Shown here: piece after piece, positions 16,321 to 23,985 of the stretch
How the letters are laid out: each line of letters opens with the position of its first letter
Position numbering within the stretch: position 1 is the stretch's first letter
NCBI GenBank assembly: GCA_017461775.1
Contig: JAFTXD010000116.1
Coordinates: 1-64,000, forward strand
Source of the DNA: Lachnospiraceae bacterium
GTDB lineage: Bacteria; Bacillota; Clostridia; Lachnospirales; Lachnospiraceae
Direction of reading: 5' to 3'
DNA: 64,000 bases
Notes under the pieces: generated by a model
Database searches by the model: none
What the model saw: only the letters and a program-made list of their open reading frames with translations
What the model was told of the DNA's origin: nothing
Position numbers and translations under genes: made by a program

Positions 16321-17223
16321 TTAGAAATAGCCCTCCCTCTTACGTCTTTCCATACTGCCGGCTGCCTCGTGGTCAATTACCCGGCTGGTTCGCTCCGAAT
16401 TCACGGCGCCCAGCGTTTCCTCCACAATGGCCTCCAGTGTATCCGCAGTGGATTCCACACCACCGGTAAGTGGGTAACAGCCAAGCGTTCTAAAACGCAC
16501 ACTCTTATACTCTACCTTCTCTCCCGGAAGGAGGCGTAATCTGTCATCATCCACCATGATGATATTGCCATCACGATATACCACCGGTCTCTCCTTGGCA
16601 AAATACAAGGGTACGATATCTATCTTCTCTCTGGCAATGTACTGCCAGATATCCTTCTCCGTCCAGTTGGAAATAGGGAACACGCGCATACTTTCCCCTT
16701 TATTTATCTGGGTATTGTACTGCTTCCACATCTCCGGTCTCTGATTCTTGGGGTCCCACGCATGAGAGGCATTTCGGAAGGAAAAGATTCTCTCCTTCGC
16801 TCTGGATTTCTCCTCGTCACGTCTGCCGCCACCAAAAGCCGCAGTAAAGCCATACTTGTCCAAGGCCTGCTTCAGCGCCTGGGTCTTCATGATGTCCGTG
16901 TACGCGGAACCATGGTCAAAGGGATTGATTCCCTGTGCCACTGCTTCCTCGTTGGTATACACCAGCATCTCGATACCCTTCTCCCGGGCCATACGGTCAC
17001 GGAACTCTATCATCTCATGGAACTTCCATGTGGTATCAATATGCATAAATGGAAATGGTGGCTTCTCCGGATAAAATGCCTTCATAGCCAGGTGCAGCAT
17101 TACCGAGCTGTCCTTGCCGATGGAGTAGAGCATTACCGGCTTCTCGCACTCTGCTGCCACCTCTCGTATTATGTAGATTGCCTCTGCTTCCAGGGCATCT
17201 AAGTGGGTATAGTTATCTGCCAT
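16321..17223 (-). CDS. cysD: Sulfate adenylyltransferase subunit 2
   Basis: The catalytic subunit that forms APS from ATP and sulfate together with CysN. It has 300 residues, the normal length. The N-terminal PP-loop [13 protein letters not shown] (about 33) is clear, as are [29 protein letters not shown] (about 131) and the C-terminal [17 protein letters not shown]. It starts 16 bases after the stop of the exported protein gene and is the second gene of the operon read from 17839 to 12348. Confidence 0.97.
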   Translation of the reverse strand: MADNYTHLDALEAEAIYIIREVAAECEKPVMLYSIGKDSSVMLHLAMKAFYPEKPPFPFMHIDTTWKFHEMIEFRDRMAREKGIEMLVYTNEEAVAQGINPFDHGSAYTDIMKTQALKQALDKYGFTAAFGGGRRDEEKSRAKERIFSFRNASHAWDPKNQRPEMWKQYNTQINKGESMRVFPISNWTEKDIWQYIAREKIDIVPLYFAKERPVVYRDGNIIMVDDDRLRLLPGEKVEYKSVRFRTLGCYPLTGGVESTADTLEAIVEETLGAVNSERTSRVIDHEAAGSMERRKREGYF

Positions 17224-17239
17224 TATTTTCTATTTCTCC

Positions 17240-17839
17240 TTACTGTGCTTTCTCAAGTTCAAATACAATGCCAACTTTCACATCCTCTTCCCTCAGATTC
17301 ACATTATCAATAGAACCTTCCAGTCTAAGTATGCCATAGTCTGCGCTTTCTACCAAACCAATAGGATTCCATCCCTCTGCTGCTTTGATCAACGCATCTG
17401 CATTAGTCCCCGCTCTCGCTCCCCCCAAAGAAATATCAAAGGGCGCAAAAGCCCCTGCCACATATGGCACCACACGTTCATCCTTTTGATATTCCTTCAC
17501 CAATAGATTGAGTCCATTATTATTTACTGTTCTCGATGCTTTTGCGGTCACCTCATAAGAGATATCCTTAATCTTCACATTCACCGGAAACTCACTCTTA
17601 TTAATAAAGAGGATATCCTGACTTTCCAGATGTATGCCATTACCTCCGGCTTCCTCATACATCAGCACCGCGAACTCCGTAGGTAAAACTACCTTTATGA
17701 TATCCGCACCTTCCTCTGCATCCCCTGCACTTACCGTTGCTCCGGCATCACCGGAGGACACGCTTAAAGCCTGGGCTGTCATGGGCATACATAGCGCTCC
17801 TATAATTAACATACATAATATATATCTAAACTTCTTCAT
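17240..17839 (-). CDS. Exported protein, first gene of the cys operon
   Basis: A 199-residue protein with a cleavable signal peptide (MKKFRYILCMLIIGALCMPMTAQA, cleavage likely near residue 24). The mature part has IIKVVLPTEFAVLMYEE, a hallmark shared with the protein at 19946 (IYKVELPTTDGMSFILD), so the two are related exported proteins. The rest looks beta-rich and there is no anchor, lipobox or catalytic motif. It directly precedes cysD by 16 bases and has a candidate sigma-28 promoter at 17876-17901, so it may be expressed with flagella. Function unknown; a surface matrix or fibre component is a guess. Confidence 0.75.
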   Translation of the reverse strand: MKKFRYILCMLIIGALCMPMTAQALSVSSGDAGATVSAGDAEEGADIIKVVLPTEFAVLMYEEAGGNGIHLESQDILFINKSEFPVNVKIKDISYEVTAKASRTVNNNGLNLLVKEYQKDERVVPYVAGAFAPFDISLGGARAGTNADALIKAAEGWNPIGLVESADYGILRLEGSIDNVNLREEDVKVGIVFELEKAQ

Positions 17840-17875
17840 TCTGCACCTACCTTCATAAAAACAACCTCACATATT

Positions 17876-17901
17876 TTATCGGATATTTTCACCTTTTTCT
17901 A
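17876..17901 (-). promoter_or_regulatory. Candidate sigma-28 promoter of the exported-protein/cys operon
   Basis: Minus strand TAGA (17898-17901), a 15-base spacer, CCGATAA (17876-17882). The -10 is perfect; the -35 has one mismatch and the spacer is one shorter than for hag. The leader is about 30 bases. A sigma-A alternative (TTGCAT-N16-TATAGA) overlaps it. Confidence 0.5.
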
Positions 17902-17939
17902 TAGTTTTTTATCATATTCATGCAACCATTTATTTTCAC

Positions 17940-18045
17940 TTGACACGTAAACAAAATATGTTATACTAATTTTAAATTTCTACACAAGTAGTAAGATATT
18001 TCTGACACCATGGCACTCCCGCCGTGATGTTTTCTTTATTTCGTT
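17940..18045 (+). ncRNA. Candidate small RNA with promoter and terminator
   Basis: A strong sigma-A promoter, TTGACA (17940-17945), N16, TATACT (17962-17967), is followed after about 40 bases by the hairpin CATGGC-actccc-GCCGTG and a T-rich tail (TTTTCTTTATTTCG). The predicted transcript is about 75 bases, begins near CTACACAAGTAG (a small 4-bp hairpin) and ends before the Rpn gene at 18245. It could also be an attenuator leader for that gene. The rest of the 17840-18244 gap holds no other feature I can support. Confidence 0.45.
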
Positions 18046-18244
18046 TTTTCAATTCTACTATTCAAATTACTTTCAAAAAAAGCCGAGAAGTATACCCTTT
18101 TGTTTTTTATATTATATTATTTTGTTTTCTTGTATTGCTTTTTCCTGTAAAATAGCTTATCATCATGATATAAAATCAATGCATAAGGGCAGATTTGTTA
18201 TACTTCTCCGATTATAATTTCAGCACCAAGGAGGAAAAACAAGC

Positions 18245-19141
18245 ATGTCCGATAAAGATAAAGCAGAAAAGATTTTAGAAGATTTTAATGATGTTTTCGC
18301 TGATATCTTCAATACATTGATTTTCAAGAAAAAATTCCTAAAGGAAGACCAGCTTTATCCCAGTTCAACGGAATCCATTTGCAAGGCTGCAACAGAAAAC
18401 TCTCTGGAACAGCGTAGGGACATCTTAAAAATGTATATGGAAAATAGTTTCCAAATTTTATCTATCGGCATTGAAAATCAAGCAAGTCAGGATAAATATA
18501 TGCCCATTCGTATCATGGGCTATGATTACACCGCTTACCGGGAAATGATTTCAAACAAAAGAAAGCTTATCCCTGTTATTACCATCGTCCTAAACTTTAC
18601 AGACAAAAAATGGAGCAATGCCAAAAGTATACATGAACTTTTGAAGCTACCGGATGAGCTCAAGGACGTCGTATCTAATTACCATATTATGGTATACGAT
18701 ATCGCCTATCTCGATGATGACACCATCGAAAGCTTTACCAGCGATTTCAGACTGATAGCACGATTCTTTAAATATAAACGACTAGGACTTTCTGCGGATG
18801 AATTCTTTAACTCAGAAGATACCGTTTCCCACATTGAAGCCTTTTTAGATTTCTTGACTGTATTTACAAAGGATACCCGTTACAGGGAACTTACTTACGC
18901 TATCAAAGCAAAAACCAAGGAAGGAGAGTTGACTAAATTGTGTTACTATTATGATACCATTGAGCAAAGGGGCATTACGAAAGGTATATCCCAAGGTATT
19001 TCATTAGGCATTGAACGCGGCAGGCGACAGGCCATTTCCTCACTGTTCCAAAGCGGCATTATCACCCTATCTCAAGCCTGTGAACAGTTAAATATCTCTG
19101 AGGAAGAGTTTCTTTCCCTTGAACCAGAGTATCAAAACTAA
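18245..19141 (+). CDS. Rpn/PD-(D/E)XK family protein with the shared C-terminal tail
   Basis: A 298-residue relative of Rpn-type nucleases, but with an N-terminal domain clearly different from that at 5292: ADIFNTLIFKKKFLKEDQLYPSS, LSIGIENQASQDKYMPIR (ExQ motif) and YDYTAYREMISNK. This subtype is the 'transposase' PD-(D/E)XK form. A short GITKGISQGISLGIERG linker leads to an end (QAISSLFQSGIITLSQACEQ, then ISEEEFLSLEPEYQN) nearly equal to that of the 5292 protein. AAGGAGG lies about eight bases before the ATG. It looks like a stand-alone gene. Confidence 0.75.
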   Translation: MSDKDKAEKILEDFNDVFADIFNTLIFKKKFLKEDQLYPSSTESICKAATENSLEQRRDILKMYMENSFQILSIGIENQASQDKYMPIRIMGYDYTAYREMISNKRKLIPVITIVLNFTDKKWSNAKSIHELLKLPDELKDVVSNYHIMVYDIAYLDDDTIESFTSDFRLIARFFKYKRLGLSADEFFNSEDTVSHIEAFLDFLTVFTKDTRYRELTYAIKAKTKEGELTKLCYYYDTIEQRGITKGISQGISLGIERGRRQAISSLFQSGIITLSQACEQLNISEEEFLSLEPEYQN

Positions 19142-19157
19142 ATATTAACTCGTACAG

Positions 19158-19193
19158 TACCTCGTAAGTTTTCATAACCTGCGGGGTATTTTT
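19158..19193 (+). terminator. Terminator after the second Rpn gene
   Basis: Stem 19158-19168 with 19178-19188, wobble pairs included, followed by TTTTT. Its TACCTCG/CGGGGTA stem resembles those at 6156 and 12294. Confidence 0.65.
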
Positions 19194-19264
19194 CACCTCA
19201 TTCATGGTCAAAATAACCAAATATCCCTCTTCAAAATACCGTATATTTTGTTCAATAATACTCC

Positions 19265-19291
19265 TAAACTTTTCTAAGGAAAAACCGATAT
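19265..19291 (+). promoter_or_regulatory. Sigma-28 promoter of the exported-protein pair
   Basis: TAAA (19265-19268), a 16-base spacer, CCGATAT (19285-19291). This is identical in both boxes and spacing to the hag promoter at 45063-45089. The leader before the ATG at 19352 is about 55 bases. Confidence 0.8.
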
Positions 19292-19351
19292 AATAGATAA
19301 CAACATTATGGTACTTAAGTACAGCGTATCGTTAGGAAGGAGGGATTGCCG

Positions 19352-19897
19352 ATGTCTGATGAGACAAACTTCTCAACGCCACAACCCCAGGGACGTTCTA
19401 ACAAGCTTATGATATTGCTGATTGTTCTTTTATTAGTCGTTATCGTACTAATCGGTTTGGTCATCGTATTATTGACCAAACCAAAGACAACAGTGATAGA
19501 GCCTAGCCCCAATGGCGGACGTGGTACTGTTGTTACAGAAGACAATGCGGAGGAGATTCGTAAACAGCGGGCGGAAGCCACTCCGGTACCCGATACCTCT
19601 TATGTAACATCAATGTCTATAGATTGGCATTTCAAAGGGCAAACATCCAAGGATGCCTACGTGGCCAATGATGTAGCAAACACGAGAACGGTTTATTTCG
19701 ACCTATTTCTGTTCGACACTCAGGAGCTGATTTATTCTTCACCCTACATACCAGTAGGTGCTGAGATGAACGAAATCACTCTCGACAAAGAATTGGAACC
19801 GGGAACATATGAAACGCTTCTGGTGTATCACCTGGTGGATGATGACGAGAATGAACTCAGTACAGTATCCATCGCACTTACCATTTATGTTGAATAA
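19352..19897 (+). CDS. Membrane-anchored surface protein, sigma-28 controlled
   Basis: A 181-residue protein with a short cytoplasmic start (MSDETNFSTPQPQGRSNK), one strong transmembrane helix (about 18-41, LMILLIVLLLVVIVLIGLV) and an extracellular part. The exposed domain includes VTSMSIDWHFKGQTS and VYFDLFLFDTQELIYSSPYIP, then LEPGTYETLLVYHLVDDD, a beta-sandwich-like pattern ending in YVE. The ATG at 19352 is used: AAGGAGGG precedes it; the TTG six bases earlier lies too close. It has a perfect sigma-28 promoter and precedes the exported protein at 19946 by 48 bases. Function unknown; a partner or anchor for that protein is plausible. Confidence 0.75.
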   Translation: MSDETNFSTPQPQGRSNKLMILLIVLLLVVIVLIGLVIVLLTKPKTTVIEPSPNGGRGTVVTEDNAEEIRKQRAEATPVPDTSYVTSMSIDWHFKGQTSKDAYVANDVANTRTVYFDLFLFDTQELIYSSPYIPVGAEMNEITLDKELEPGTYETLLVYHLVDDDENELSTVSIALTIYVE

Positions 19898-19945
19898 TCA
19901 GTATGGACACTGATTAAACAAAACACATTTCAAGGAGGAATTTTT

Positions 19946-20905
19946 ATGAAACACAAAAAACTTATTGCACTCTTAGCAGCATCTGTTATGGCTATGTCTT
20001 CTATGACTGTATTGGCTGAAGAAGGAAAAATCGAAGGTGATATGAATTATGTTAACACCACTATCTACAAAGTAGAGCTTCCCACCACTGATGGAATGAG
20101 CTTTATTCTTGACCCTCAGGGCTTAACATCCTTAGATGCAGGCGCTTATGATTCAGATGAGGCTGGTAAAATTGTCGCAGAAGGCACAATGGTAGCGAAG
20201 AATTTCAGTTCTGTTGATGTATATTTAACTGCAGATTTCTTCGTTGAAGACAGTGATACTGCTTCTCCTGTTGCTTTGAAATCAGCTATCGATGCAGACG
20301 ACGAAAAGCAACTTGCTTTAACAATCACAACTACCGATACCACCACTCCTCTTATAAATGTAACAGCTGATGCAGCGGGTGCTGCAACAGAATTTAAGAT
20401 GGATAAAGCTACCTACAACTATACCGGTAACGCAACTGAAGGCTATGCATATACCTTAGATGATTCCACCGGTTCCAAACTCGAAATGACAATCGGTGGT
20501 ACGATTGCAAAGGAGTATGATTGGAGTGCTTATACCGATGATCAGACCCTTACTTTAAATGCAGTGTTTAAGTTTGTTAAGGCTTCTGGTAGTACTGATG
20601 AAGTTGAAAATACTGTAGCTGCACCTGTTACCCCTACTACTGATGATTATGTAATGGCAGCAAACGATGACGGTACTGTATCTTATACTTTCGTTGATGC
20701 TCCTGACGGAACATTGACTGCTCTTACAGTTGATGGTGTGGCTAAGAATGGCGCAATCACAGCTGGAAATGTTACCTACGAAGATGGTGTTTTAAGCTTC
20801 AATACTACCTCTGTAGCCGGAACCGGTATTGGTAACGCTGGTGATCATACAATATCTGTTACAATCGGTGGTGAAGTTGTTGAATTAACATATACTGCTT
20901 CATAA
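19946..20905 (+). CDS. Exported beta-rich protein, probably abundant
   Basis: A 319-residue protein with a clear signal peptide (MKHKKLIALLAASVMAMSSM, cleavage after TVLA near residue 25). The mature region opens like the 17240 protein (NTTIYKVELPTTDGMSFILD) and has two Thr/Asp-rich beta domains (about 40-220 and 225-319). The uniform codon use, AAGGAGG site and strong terminator suggest high expression. It carries no membrane anchor, LPXTG or WxL-like end. Under the sigma-28 promoter of the preceding gene it would be made with the flagellum. Function unknown; a structural or filament-associated surface protein is my inference. Confidence 0.75.
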   Translation: MKHKKLIALLAASVMAMSSMTVLAEEGKIEGDMNYVNTTIYKVELPTTDGMSFILDPQGLTSLDAGAYDSDEAGKIVAEGTMVAKNFSSVDVYLTADFFVEDSDTASPVALKSAIDADDEKQLALTITTTDTTTPLINVTADAAGAATEFKMDKATYNYTGNATEGYAYTLDDSTGSKLEMTIGGTIAKEYDWSAYTDDQTLTLNAVFKFVKASGSTDEVENTVAAPVTPTTDDYVMAANDDGTVSYTFVDAPDGTLTALTVDGVAKNGAITAGNVTYEDGVLSFNTTSVAGTGIGNAGDHTISVTIGGEVVELTYTAS

Positions 20906-20943
20906 ACACATTATTATCGTTACACGCAACAAATAACTTAGAT

Positions 20944-20975
20944 AGGGACGGTGCTTTGGCATCGTCCCTCTTTTT
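20944..20975 (+). terminator. Strong terminator of the exported-protein pair
   Basis: Stem AGGGACGGTGC (20944-20954) with GCATCGTCCCT (20959-20969), a TTTG loop, then CTTTTT. One wobble pair in 11. Confidence 0.85.
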
Positions 20976-21022
20976 CTTCTTGATTCAAAATAAACGGATT
21001 TTTAGTAAGCATCCTATAACAC

Positions 21023-22243
21023 TTATTTCATCCACGTCTTTACAAATACTTCTTTTTGTTCTCTAGAATAAAAATGATTCATTGCAATATTATCATGATA
21101 ATAAAACTCCAGAATATCTTGTGGAATGTCTACATTAGCCTTTGCTTCCCTATAAATATACGCATATGCTTTTTCGTTTCCAATATTAGTTCGAACCATC
21201 TCCAAATTAGGAACACCAACAAACTCTCCTATGACATTAATATTTTGATTTAACATCTCCATTGTAAGAACCAAACACTCAATGTTTCTCTCCTTAATAA
21301 TTGCATAACCCTTTTCCCTATCAAAGTCATAATCAAAAATATCTAAATCAAATACTCTTTTAATCTGCTTATTAAACCACTCAAACTCCTCTCCATATAT
21401 TCCATCCTTCATTCCCTTGTATAATGCATTTCTAATCCCTTCATCAGTATCATTAATAATATCATTTTCATAAATATATGCTTCTTCTACTCTAAGTGGT
21501 TGAAAATATTTTGATATTTGCCTTGCTATAGGATCTCTCACTAGCGTTACAATCTTTATTTTCTCAATTTTTTTTAACGCCGCTTTGTAATATTGGAACA
21601 TACTCCTATTTTCTGCTAAATCTGCAATTCTCAAATCATCTGTTTCACAAACTTCATGAATATGTATAGCAGGACAATATTGTTTTATACTATGAAATAC
21701 AGATAAGGATCCCACCTTTCCTGGCGTACAAACAATAACAGGATTATATCGTAGTATCTCATCCATTCTTCCCCACAAATATCTCTGCCAAAACTTTTTT
21801 TGATAAATATGTTTTCCCCTTATAAAATTTTGTCTATAATTCTCATCAATTCTCTTATCATAAATATTCAGCTCAATTGCCCATTGCAAAGCAGCATGCG
21901 TATAAAAATAAGAACAACTTAATAAGTTTTCGTTAATAATTGCGTTAACATTTTCTGGCTTTGCAGCAACTATTATCATATAATCTTCATTTTGTAAATA
22001 TTCTTTAACTTCCTCTACAGAAAACACCTTAAAACCTTTTATTGAATCTATACCCATTCTTTGTTTCCATGCGTTACTATCACTTTCACAAAACCCTCTT
22101 ATTCGTTCTCTGGCCTCATTTGCAAAAACATTACATAATAAATCCAAAGCCTTTCTTCCATATACACCCGCTCCATATATAATGATTCCTTTTTCAAAAA
22201 TAATGCTAATATCTTTTAACAATTCGATATCTTTTACCAACAT
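21023..22243 (-). CDS. Rossmann module plus sulfotransferase-like (NKWYS) protein
   Basis: A 406-residue two-domain protein. Residues about 15-110 form a nucleotide-binding-like Rossmann module (IIIYGAGVYGRKALDLL, then DYMIIVAAKPEN). The rest resembles the putative capsular synthesis family PF10364 (NKWYS), a sulfotransferase relative: PVIVCTPGKVGSLSVFHSIK (about 172) fits a 5'-PAPS loop, and TLVRDPIARQISKYFQ (about 236) fits the 3'-phosphate motif. The catalytic residue is not evident. It is the most downstream gene of the minus-strand glycan block and A+T rich. PAPS use would match the nearby cys operon; that link is inference. Confidence 0.6.
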   Translation of the reverse strand: MLVKDIELLKDISIIFEKGIIIYGAGVYGRKALDLLCNVFANEARERIRGFCESDSNAWKQRMGIDSIKGFKVFSVEEVKEYLQNEDYMIIVAAKPENVNAIINENLLSCSYFYTHAALQWAIELNIYDKRIDENYRQNFIRGKHIYQKKFWQRYLWGRMDEILRYNPVIVCTPGKVGSLSVFHSIKQYCPAIHIHEVCETDDLRIADLAENRSMFQYYKAALKKIEKIKIVTLVRDPIARQISKYFQPLRVEEAYIYENDIINDTDEGIRNALYKGMKDGIYGEEFEWFNKQIKRVFDLDIFDYDFDREKGYAIIKERNIECLVLTMEMLNQNINVIGEFVGVPNLEMVRTNIGNEKAYAYIYREAKANVDIPQDILEFYYHDNIAMNHFYSREQKEVFVKTWMK

Positions 22244-22320
22244 ACCATTCTCTCCTATGTTTTCTCACATATTTTTTCCTTCCCTAGTTTATCCAAGTAC
22301 AGCTTTTTCCTCGCACTTCC

Positions 22321-23838
22321 TTATTCATACGAAAAATAAAAATCGAACCTCTTTTCATTTAGAGTCTTAATCACTTCCCTCTTATTTCGCTCATTTAAAG
22401 CCAATACGAATCCTACATTTCGTTCTTTGATCTCCTCTATTCCTAAAACTTTTTTTCCCAAATACATTTTATTTTCTTGTTTATTTGTAACAACAAACCC
22501 CTCAATTGGAATATTACTTTTTTCCAATTCATTTAAATATCTTTCCCCATACACACCTGCACCATAAATATATATTCTATTATTTACGGCAAAGTTTCTT
22601 AACGTCTTAATATCTTTCTTATCCAAATTAATCCGGATAGTGCATTTACACTTTACTTTCAAAACATTCACTTCATGTTCTGGACCAAATTCCTTCAACA
22701 AAATACATAATCTATGCTGACCATCTAAAACAAGATTATTTTCATTTACAATAGGAAGATATTTAGAATCGAACTCTTTATTCTTATATCCATTTATCAA
22801 TTTATCAAATCTATCTACACTCATATCAAATGGATGCTTTTGGGAGTTCTCCTTGCAATACTCATTATAAAGTTTTGTATCTCCTTCTAGGTATTTATAT
22901 GGTGCGCACTCCTGAAGACTATAATATTTCCCTTTCCATTCTCTTCGAATATCCTTTAATCTTACCTGCGCAATTTCATATCGTTCAATATACTTTCCCT
23001 CAAAGAATACATAGAAAAATTCATCATCTATAAGAACCCTTTTATCTTTCAACAGAACATGGCTATTACTCTTTTTAACAAAAAACGACTGTATCTTTCG
23101 CAACACTCTCCTAATTTTACACGCATCAATTCCATAAAATGTATATCCTTGTTCAAGGATATTAACACAAATCAAACGCTCCAATGCATGAGCATACGAA
23201 AACTTTCCTCTACGAACCTCTTCAAAAGCATCAATTCCGATATTCCACTTCTGAATTTTTTTTAAGACCTTTGCTTTTACTGCAAAACATGTTCCAGCAA
23301 CATACGTGTATGTATCTCCTATCTCATACTTCATCTCCATTGCCCACTTTTTAGTTAAGTTTATTTTATGAGGCGGATCCTCGATAATCAAATTTTTCGC
23401 TGCGACCAAGCCTATTTCATTATCGTCCATAAGCTTCTTTATTACCCTATATACATTTTTCTTTCCCAAAATAGCTTCGTACAAATATACAAACCAATCA
23501 TCCCTCAAAAAGAGACGATGATAACAATATCTTTGTTTTTCGTTTATCCCTTTCGAATGAAGTTTATACACAATATCATAAACATCTAAATCCACCTTTT
23601 GCAAACATTCAAAAAAAGGCCCCACATCAAAACCTCTATTTTCAAACTCATAAAAAGCGACTTGGGGGTAACTTTCCCTTATCTCTTCCAAAACTCTCTT
23701 ATCTTCATATCCTTTGGTATAAGAAACAATCAAATCAAATTTATACCTCGACAGATTATTAAGATACGCTTTTATTCGCCCCCAACTATCCATGTAAAAC
23801 AAATGCAACACTACCAGTATATTTATATCTTTTTTCAT
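22321..23838 (-). CDS. RgpF-like glycosyltransferase fused to ParB-like and Rossmann domains
   Basis: A 505-residue protein with three parts. Residues 1-235 match rhamnan synthesis protein F (PF05045): INILVVLHLFYMDSW, YEFENRGFDVGPFFE, VYKLHSKGINEKQR and FYGIDACKIRR. Residues about 310-400 look like a ParB/sulfiredoxin-type domain with MSVDRFDKLING, then NENNLVLDGQHRLCILL (the DGQHR motif). Residues 412-505 are the Rossmann module (RIYIYGAGVYGERYL). GGAGATA lies before the ATG. Transfer of sugars in a surface polysaccharide is the likely role of the first domain; the meaning of the ParB-like part is unclear. A+T rich, as its neighbours. Confidence 0.7.
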   Translation of the reverse strand: MKKDINILVVLHLFYMDSWGRIKAYLNNLSRYKFDLIVSYTKGYEDKRVLEEIRESYPQVAFYEFENRGFDVGPFFECLQKVDLDVYDIVYKLHSKGINEKQRYCYHRLFLRDDWFVYLYEAILGKKNVYRVIKKLMDDNEIGLVAAKNLIIEDPPHKINLTKKWAMEMKYEIGDTYTYVAGTCFAVKAKVLKKIQKWNIGIDAFEEVRRGKFSYAHALERLICVNILEQGYTFYGIDACKIRRVLRKIQSFFVKKSNSHVLLKDKRVLIDDEFFYVFFEGKYIERYEIAQVRLKDIRREWKGKYYSLQECAPYKYLEGDTKLYNEYCKENSQKHPFDMSVDRFDKLINGYKNKEFDSKYLPIVNENNLVLDGQHRLCILLKEFGPEHEVNVLKVKCKCTIRINLDKKDIKTLRNFAVNNRIYIYGAGVYGERYLNELEKSNIPIEGFVVTNKQENKMYLGKKVLGIEEIKERNVGFVLALNERNKREVIKTLNEKRFDFYFSYE

Positions 23839-23985
23839 ATTATCTCCATAAAGGCATCCATTGTTTTCATCTCGCCTATAAGTTTACGTTCTTGTTTTTC
23901 TCTTTTTCATGATACTCAAAAATGGGGACAGCAATCTTTAAGTCACATTATAGAAAAGACATTAAAGCACCCGCTAATTACTATT

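Noticed and set aside
17968..17990. Sequence like the Cas12a direct-repeat handle (TTTCTAC...GTAG)
   Set aside because: Only one copy, the stem is 4 bp, and no cas gene or spacer array is in the window; kept only as part of the small RNA candidate.
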